Below are positions 59,145 to 64,000 of a DNA stretch of 64,000 bases, piece after piece. The position numbers and the translations under genes are program-made. The stretch is taken from positions 3,655,372 to 3,719,371 of the forward strand of contig NZ_KI632511.1 in the NCBI RefSeq assembly GCF_000504285.1. The letters are read 5' to 3'. The notes beneath the pieces are model-generated. The model saw only the letters and a list, made by a program, of their open reading frames with translations, did no database searches and had not been told where the DNA came from. The stretch comes from Actinospica robiniae DSM 44927. GTDB lineage: Bacteria; Actinomycetota; Actinomycetes; Streptomycetales; Catenulisporaceae. The stretch's first letter is position 1. Each line of letters opens with the position of its first letter.

Positions 59145-60560
59145 ATGGGCATCACCGACGACTTCCGCGTGAGCGGTCTGAAGTTCCCCGACGGGTTCGT
59201 CTTCGGCGCCGCGACAGCGGCGTATCAGATCGAAGGCGCGGCCACCGAGGACGGGCGCGGACCGAGCATCTGGGACACCTTCAGCCATGTCCCCGGCAAT
59301 GTCGAGAACGGTGACACCGGTGACGTCGCGATCGACTTCTACCACCGCGTCGACGAGGACCTCGACCTCGTCAAGAGCCTGGGCCTGTCCGCCTACCGCC
59401 TCTCGATCGCTTGGCCGCGCATCCTGCCGGCCGGCACCGGCGAGATCAACGAGGCCGGCCTCGCCTTCTACGAGAAGGTCGTCGACGGCCTGATCGCACG
59501 CGGCATCGAGCCCATCGTGACGCTCTACCACTGGGACCTGCCCCAGCCGCTCGAGGACCGCGGCGGCTGGACCACCCGCGAGACCAGCTACGCCTTCGCC
59601 GAGTACGCGCGCGTCGTCGGCCGGCGCCTCGGCGACCGCGTCGCCGTGTGGACCACGCTCAACGAACCGTGGTGCTCGGCCTACCTCGGCTATGCGAGCG
59701 GCAACCATGCTCCCGGGCGCCGCAGCGAGATCGGGGCGCTGCAGGCCGTGCACCACCTGAACCTCGCCCACGGCCTCGCGCTCATCGAGCTGCGCAAGGT
59801 CGTCAAGCGGCCGGACGCCAAGTTCTCCGTGACCAACAACTTGGCGATGACGTACGCCGCGGACCCGGCCAATCCCGAGGACGTCGACGCGAAGCGCCAG
59901 CTCGACGCCCTCCAGAACCGCGCGTTCACGGACCCGCAGCTGCGCGGCTTCTACCCGCACGACCTGCTGATGGACACCAAGCACATCACCGACTGGTCGT
60001 TCGTGCAGGACGGCGACCTCGAGTTGATCAACCAGCCGATCGACATCGTGGGCATCAACTACTACTGCACCGGCACGGTGCGCCGCGGTCCCGAGCACCC
60101 GACCGAGGGCACCGTGCACCCGGGCGCCGCGTGCGTCGAATCCGTCGAGCAGCCCGGGCCGTACACGGAAATGGGCTGGAACGTCGCGCCGCAGGGCCTG
60201 TACGACCTGCTCGTGGCGACGCACGAGGCTTATCCCGAGTTCGAGATCATGGTCACCGAGAACGGTGCGGCCTACCGCGACGAGCTCGTCGAGGAAGACG
60301 GCGTCAAGCGCGTGCACGACCCCGAGCGCGTCGACTACCTGCAGCGCCACCTCGTGTCCGCCCATCGCGCGATCGAAGCAGGCGTGCCGCTGACCGGCTA
60401 CTTCGCGTGGTCGCTGATGGACAACTTCGAGTGGGCTTTCGGATACTCGAAGCGGTTCGGCATCGTGTACGTCGACTACGCGACCCAGGAGCGCACCAAG
60501 AAGGACAGCGCACTCTGGTACGAGAAGCTCGCCGAAACGGGCGTGATCCCCGAAGCGTAG
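59145..60560 (+). CDS. Family GH1 beta-glucosidase
   Basis: 471 residues, the usual GH1 length. The N-terminal FPDGFVFGAATAAYQIEGA and RGPSIWDTF are GH1 signatures, the acid/base Glu174 is in TTLNEPW, and the nucleophile Glu372 is in VTENGAAY. The family hydrolyses beta-glucosides such as cellobiose with retention. No signal peptide, so it works in the cytosol on imported sugars. No sugar ABC genes or LacI-type regulator flank it, so it stands alone. Confidence 0.95.
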   Translation: MGITDDFRVSGLKFPDGFVFGAATAAYQIEGAATEDGRGPSIWDTFSHVPGNVENGDTGDVAIDFYHRVDEDLDLVKSLGLSAYRLSIAWPRILPAGTGEINEAGLAFYEKVVDGLIARGIEPIVTLYHWDLPQPLEDRGGWTTRETSYAFAEYARVVGRRLGDRVAVWTTLNEPWCSAYLGYASGNHAPGRRSEIGALQAVHHLNLAHGLALIELRKVVKRPDAKFSVTNNLAMTYAADPANPEDVDAKRQLDALQNRAFTDPQLRGFYPHDLLMDTKHITDWSFVQDGDLELINQPIDIVGINYYCTGTVRRGPEHPTEGTVHPGAACVESVEQPGPYTEMGWNVAPQGLYDLLVATHEAYPEFEIMVTENGAAYRDELVEEDGVKRVHDPERVDYLQRHLVSAHRAIEAGVPLTGYFAWSLMDNFEWAFGYSKRFGIVYVDYATQERTKKDSALWYEKLAETGVIPEA

Positions 60561-60604
60561 CCGTGGAGGCGGTGCCGTCGTCCCGGCGCCGCCCGCGTGG
60601 CGCC

Positions 60605-61696
60605 TCAGCCTCTCGCCGCGGCCAACTTGCGCACCAGCGCGCCGGGAGTCGTCCGGAGGTCCATGACGGGGTCCACCGTGATCACTTGATCGAGAACACG
60701 ATGGATCTCGGACGGAACGGCCCCGGCTCCACCCGGCGCGGCGAGGGCCAACGCGTTGCCGACCTTCTGCGGCGTGGTGCTTCCCTGCTTCAGCTCGGCC
60801 GTCAGGGCGCCGAGGTCGTCGCGGATCCGGGTCCAGGCGTTGACCGGGGTCTGGGCGATGGCCGCCGCCACACTGGCCGCCCAGTCCAGGCCCTTGAGAC
60901 CACTGACGAGTCCACCCGCGAGGGCGGTCTCCGCATTCGACCGGGCCCGCTCGGCTATCAGGTCGGACTTGGCGTCCATCGCCTCGGCCAGAGGTCGCGA
61001 TACGTCGTCTCCGCTTCCGCCGATCGCGGCGATGGCGACGCCCCCGACGACCACCGCCATGGATGCGCCGGCGACAGCCGGCTCGGCAAGCGCTCCGACG
61101 CCGATCCGGATGCCGCCTTCGGGATCGGCGAGGCCCGACTCCACGACTTCGGTGAGCGCCCTGTGAATTCTGTCGTCGATGTCACGCAGCTCGGCGCCGA
61201 TCGACCTCAACGCGCCGTCGTTGCCATCGGCCGCGACCGCCAGGCCGGCGGCGGCCTTGTCCATGTCCGCAAGACTCTGGACGAACCTGGCTCGCAGATT
61301 CCGCAGGCCATCGGCCAGACCCACCGCCTGCTCGTTGAATGAGGCAACCTGCTCCTGCACGGCGGTCAACAACGCGATCGCGGCCGCCACGTCCGAGTCT
61401 TGTTGCAGCGCGCCGGCGAGATAGCTCTGAGTCTGGAAGTACTCGGTGAAACCCGTGATCGTTCGAGCTGCCGTCGGCACCGCCGTGTTGAGGCACGCGA
61501 ACGAGACCTCCCCGGCAGCGCGAACGGCGTCGTTGATCGCGGCCGCGTACGGCGCCAATTGGCCCGAGCTGAACCCGACGCCCCGCTGCTCCTGCATGCT
61601 GAGAGCGAAACCCTGAAGAATCAACGTGTGGGCGGCCACACGGGCAACCGCCGAACCCGCGATCCGCGCGGTGGCGTCCAGGTCAGTGCCAGGCAT
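60605..61696 (-). CDS. HBL/ClyA-like alpha-helical protein, possible pore-forming toxin family
   Basis: 363 residues, almost entirely alpha-helical. Long amphipathic helices at the N-terminus (SSGQLAPYAAAINDAVRAAG, VAAAIALLTAVQEQVASFNE, LRSIGAELRDIDDRIHRAL) are followed by a hydrophobic central segment (AVAGASMAVVVGGVAIAAIG, about residues 205-230) and more helices. Long helices around one central hydrophobic hairpin form the plan of the ClyA/HBL/Nhe alpha-pore-forming toxins. There is no signal peptide. Partner genes for a tripartite toxin were not seen. The call is from architecture, not a verified hit. Confidence 0.45.
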   Translation of the reverse strand: MPGTDLDATARIAGSAVARVAAHTLILQGFALSMQEQRGVGFSSGQLAPYAAAINDAVRAAGEVSFACLNTAVPTAARTITGFTEYFQTQSYLAGALQQDSDVAAAIALLTAVQEQVASFNEQAVGLADGLRNLRARFVQSLADMDKAAAGLAVAADGNDGALRSIGAELRDIDDRIHRALTEVVESGLADPEGGIRIGVGALAEPAVAGASMAVVVGGVAIAAIGGSGDDVSRPLAEAMDAKSDLIAERARSNAETALAGGLVSGLKGLDWAASVAAAIAQTPVNAWTRIRDDLGALTAELKQGSTTPQKVGNALALAAPGGAGAVPSEIHRVLDQVITVDPVMDLRTTPGALVRKLAAARG

Positions 61697-61817
61697 GGTT
61701 GGCTCCCTCGATTCAGCGGCGGCTGGAGGCGGAACGGCCAGAACCGTACACGCCCGACGCCTGCCCGCGGGTGGGAATCAGCAAACTGCTGGAGATCGGC
61801 TTCGACGATCGCTGCGG

Positions 61818-62744
61818 CTACTGCCTGCGCACTCGCCTCCGGGCGAGCAAGCCCCCTGCCAATCCGATCGCCACCACGATCCCCGCCGCCCATAACGCGA
61901 GCGGCGTGCTGCTGGACGTGTACGCGGCGTCGAGGCGCTCGGCCGGTGAGGAGGAGGACGGCATGGGGCTCGGGGCGAGAGACGGGATCGCCGCTGCGGA
62001 TGAGGCGGGCGGACTCGGCAAGGCTGACGGGCTGTGGCTCGGCGGGGCGGAGTGCGTGGGACGGGCAGCCGAGTGGGTCGGCTTGGCGGTGTGTGTGACG
62101 GTGTGTTGTTTGCTGTTGCCGGTGCCGCTCGAGCCGGATCCGCCAGCGCTCGACCCGGACCCGCCGCCGCTCGACCCGGTCCCGGACCCGTAGCCGAAGG
62201 TGGTCTGTGGCATGTTGTAGTCGAGCAGCCCGGGCGTCGGCTCCCCCGTCGCGGTCTCGAGAGTCCAACTGCCGATTCCGTTGGTGATGACGTGTTCAGT
62301 GCCCTGCTTCGCGGGGGCGCCGATGGTCACGTGCGCCTCCCAGGTGAAGGTGCCGTGTGGCGCGATGGTGGGCGGGTTCGCGTAGTCGTAGTTCCACGAC
62401 CCGTTCGAATCGATGCTGCTCGGCGGTTCCCAGGCCCCGGTGGTCGGGTTCTTGAACGTGACGGTGATCCCCTTCGTCTGTTCGAACCCGCCCTGCGCCT
62501 TGTTCCACATGCCGATGAATGCGTCCTCGGCGACGATCCGGTCCGGCGAGCTCGACTTGACCGTCACCGTGACCGTGAAGCTCCCGCCGACGGCAAGGTG
62601 CGACGGAATGCCGCTGAAACTCGCCGTAGCGGCACCGGCGGGCGGCGGGGTCGCCGTCGAGGCCTGAGCCCCCTGGCTTCCCGTGAACACCACCGCGGTC
62701 GTGGCCACGGCCAAGGTCACGGCATGCCCTGCCAACCACCTCAT
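61818..62744 (-). CDS. Secreted, C-terminally anchored protein
   Basis: 308 residues, ATG after a perfect GGAGGGG ribosome site. The signal peptide is cleaved near SQGAQAS. A beta-sandwich of about 150 residues (ASFSGIPSHLAVGGSFTVTV, WEAHVTIGAPAKQGTEHV) is followed by a Gly/Ser stalk, a His/Thr/Pro-rich stalk, one membrane helix (PLALWAAGIVVAIGLAGGLL) and an ARRRVRRQ tail. Third member of the anchored-surface type in this window (see 11414 and 55289). Confidence 0.8.
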   Translation of the reverse strand: MRWLAGHAVTLAVATTAVVFTGSQGAQASTATPPPAGAATASFSGIPSHLAVGGSFTVTVTVKSSSPDRIVAEDAFIGMWNKAQGGFEQTKGITVTFKNPTTGAWEPPSSIDSNGSWNYDYANPPTIAPHGTFTWEAHVTIGAPAKQGTEHVITNGIGSWTLETATGEPTPGLLDYNMPQTTFGYGSGTGSSGGGSGSSAGGSGSSGTGNSKQHTVTHTAKPTHSAARPTHSAPPSHSPSALPSPPASSAAAIPSLAPSPMPSSSSPAERLDAAYTSSSTPLALWAAGIVVAIGLAGGLLARRRVRRQ

Positions 62745-63153
62745 AGTTATCCCCTCCACGCCCCAACGACCCCTGCCCGTATTAGGCCGTTGATCAATAT
62801 CCCACTCCGCTCGAACGCGGGCAAGGGCCCGGTAACCCGCGGGTTCCCATTGATCCACAACGGCTAGCGGGAGCCGTTCGCCGGTTCCGGCTCCGGCTGC
62901 GGTTCCGGCTGCTGTGCCGATCGACTTGGGGACCGGTCCCCGACGTGACGGCGTGATTCCCGGTAACTTCGGCATCGGAGGGACAGCGAGCGGTATCGGA
63001 CCGTAACGTGAGGTTGCGCGTGCTCAGCCGTCGAACCATCTGTGGTCTGACACACTGTCAGCTCGTAAGGCCTCGGCTCGGCGCGGCAGTGCGGATCTGC
63101 GGGCGCGCCGGACGGAAACACAAGCAGGCGAGCGGGAAGGCGCGACGGGACAC
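62745..63153. other. Divergent intergenic region with an inverted repeat
   Basis: 409 bases between divergent genes. CCGTTGATCAAT (62790-62801) and ATTGATCcacAACGG (62851-62865) form an interrupted inverted repeat with a three-base insertion. Multiple GGTTCC/GGCTCC words lie at 62880-62910. No gene is supported. Confidence 0.45.
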
Positions 63154-63510
63154 ATGACCACCGAACTGCGCGTGTCGTTCAATGACGCGGGTCAGATGAG
63201 CGATCTCCAGGAGTGGCTCAGCAAGATCAAGGGTGTTCATGCGACGCCTGTGGCACGTCCCGCGGAGGGCAACAGCCAGGGTACGGCGTGGGATTTCCTG
63301 TCCGTGGCCTGCGAGACCAGCGGGCCGGTGGTCGTGGCGCTGCGTGCGCTGCAGAAGTGGCTCGAAGCACGGGTGACCACGATCGAGGTGCGCGTCGGCT
63401 CATCGGTCTTCAAGGTGCACAGCGCCGACGCGGCGGACTTACTGCCGAAGATCGAGCAGGCCGCCCGGGCGCTCGGAGCAGCGGGGGCCGACAGTGAACC
63501 GCCGCAATGA
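63154..63510 (+). CDS. EACC1-like effector-associated component
   Basis: 118 residues, one alpha/beta domain. MSDLQEWLSKIKGV, WDFLSVACETSGPVVVALRA and LQKWLEARVTTIEVRVGSSV follow the pattern of the effector-associated constant component 1: LxxWL at the start, a middle VAL…LxxWL segment, and a C-terminal VxVxxG strand pair. EACC1 proteins are found with caspase or other effectors in actinomycete biological-conflict loci. The gene overlaps the caspase gene by 17 bases, so the two are translated together. Confidence 0.8.
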   Translation: MTTELRVSFNDAGQMSDLQEWLSKIKGVHATPVARPAEGNSQGTAWDFLSVACETSGPVVVALRALQKWLEARVTTIEVRVGSSVFKVHSADAADLLPKIEQAARALGAAGADSEPPQ

Positions 63511-64000
63511 CATCGACTTCGATGCGTCGCGCGCCATCCTGCTGGCAACCTCGACCTACAAGCCGACGAGCAAGATCCTGACGCCCTTGCCGGCGGCGGC
63601 GCGCAGTCTGGCCGAGATGCGCGAGCTGTTGATCGACACCTGCGAATGGCCGTCCAACCGCATCACGTCGCTTCCGGAGCGGCGTCACGGCGGCCTGCTG
63701 CCCAAGATCACCAAGCTGATCGAGAACGTCGACGACGTCCTGCTGTTCTACTACGCCGGCCACGGCCTGCCCATCCCCCAGGACGGCCGGTACGACCTCG
63801 GGCTGGGGCTCGCCGACACCGACGAGGCCGCGTCGCTGCGCAGCTCGACGTCGTTGCGGGTGCGCGATCTGCGCGAGCAGATGGAGGCCTCCCGGGCTCG
63901 CGTCAAAATCCTGATCCTGGACTGCTGCAACGCGGGCATCGCCACGCACTACGCAGACCAGATCTCCTCGCGCGGCGCGCCCTCGCCGGCCGCGGGAGTG
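63494..64000 (+). CDS. Caspase-like peptidase (C14), 5' part
   Basis: 169 residues are visible from a GTG with a GGGGG ribosome site; the gene runs off the window. SRAILLATSTYKPTSKILTP begins the caspase fold, the catalytic His is in YYAGHG (His90), and the catalytic Cys is in LILDCCNAG (Cys135). This is a caspase/metacaspase-type domain (Peptidase_C14). In actinomycetes it is usually fused or linked to an NTPase and effector-associated domains, which here must lie to the right of the window. Confidence 0.92.
   Translation, partial: MNRRNDIDFDASRAILLATSTYKPTSKILTPLPAAARSLAEMRELLIDTCEWPSNRITSLPERRHGGLLPKITKLIENVDDVLLFYYAGHGLPIPQDGRYDLGLGLADTDEAASLRSSTSLRVRDLREQMEASRARVKILILDCCNAGIATHYADQISSRGAPSPAAGV

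Noticed and set aside
1-64000. tRNA, rRNA, prophage or conjugative-plasmid genes
   Set aside because: No cloverleaf, rRNA segment, phage structural gene, integrase or Tra/Rep gene was recognised by reading; a dedicated scan was not possible.

Overview
The window is high-GC DNA (about 70% by eye) with many GTG and some TTG starts, very short intergenic gaps, ATGA/GTGA/TTGA start-stop overlaps, two DHA2-type drug pumps, and c-di-AMP (ydaO-type) riboswitches upstream of cell-wall hydrolases. This points to a mycelial actinomycete (Streptomycetales or Catenulisporales-like); the genus cannot be fixed from the sequence. No rRNA, tRNA, CRISPR array or intact transposon was seen.

Layout. (1) 1-8450: right-hand part of a biosynthetic operon, all on + and translationally coupled: PLP decarboxylase (cut by the window edge), acyl carrier protein, a half-size and a full-size acyl-CoA-dehydrogenase-like protein, FAD oxidoreductase, FabH-like synthase, a Cys-less thiolase-fold partner, an acyl/aminoacyl-AMP ligase and a FabG-type reductase. 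Together they would load an acid or amino acid onto the ACP, then decarboxylate, oxidise, condense and reduce it. (2) 8471-17093: mixed accessory genes (DUF4304, PAS-GAF-SpoIIE phosphatase, anchored surface proteins, DUF4037, an Imm10-like immunity protein, an APH(3')-like kinase). (3) 17103-18440: a large non-coding inverted-repeat element, each arm carrying its own long hairpin. (4) 18581-30532: membrane proteins, a second APH-fold kinase, a two-component system divergent from a CPBP protease, an XRE regulator divergent from a DHA2 pump, a 5'-truncated Ig-like gene and a DUF2079 protein. (5) 30573-34605: PadR/ABC ATPase/FtsX permease operon. (6) 34867-43471: membrane protein, cold-shock protein, TetR/DHA2 pump with clear operators, DinB, esterase, VOC protein and a pentanucleotide microsatellite. 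(7) 43553-52152: the most unusual region, a putative RiPP-like or peptide-secretion locus. (8) 52185-64000: orphan transposase HTH, NlpC/P60 and SLT-like wall hydrolases each behind a ydaO-type riboswitch, GH1 beta-glucosidase, a possible alpha-pore-forming toxin-like protein, and at the right edge an EACC1-like protein overlapping a caspase-like protease, the start of a probable biological-conflict locus.

The locus in (7) encodes three close paralogous 72-74 aa peptides with a conserved ELLPGREAL leader-like motif, two paralogous XRE regulators each divergent from a peptide gene across a shared CGAACGA-type operator, an M50 site-2-type metalloprotease with an N-terminal PqqD-like (RRE-like) region, a secreted partner protein, and a run of small coupled membrane or secreted proteins. 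No classical RiPP modifying enzyme (LanB/LanM, YcaO, radical SAM, ATP-grasp) lies in the window, so the M50 protein is the only obvious maturation enzyme. I know of no characterised product for this arrangement.
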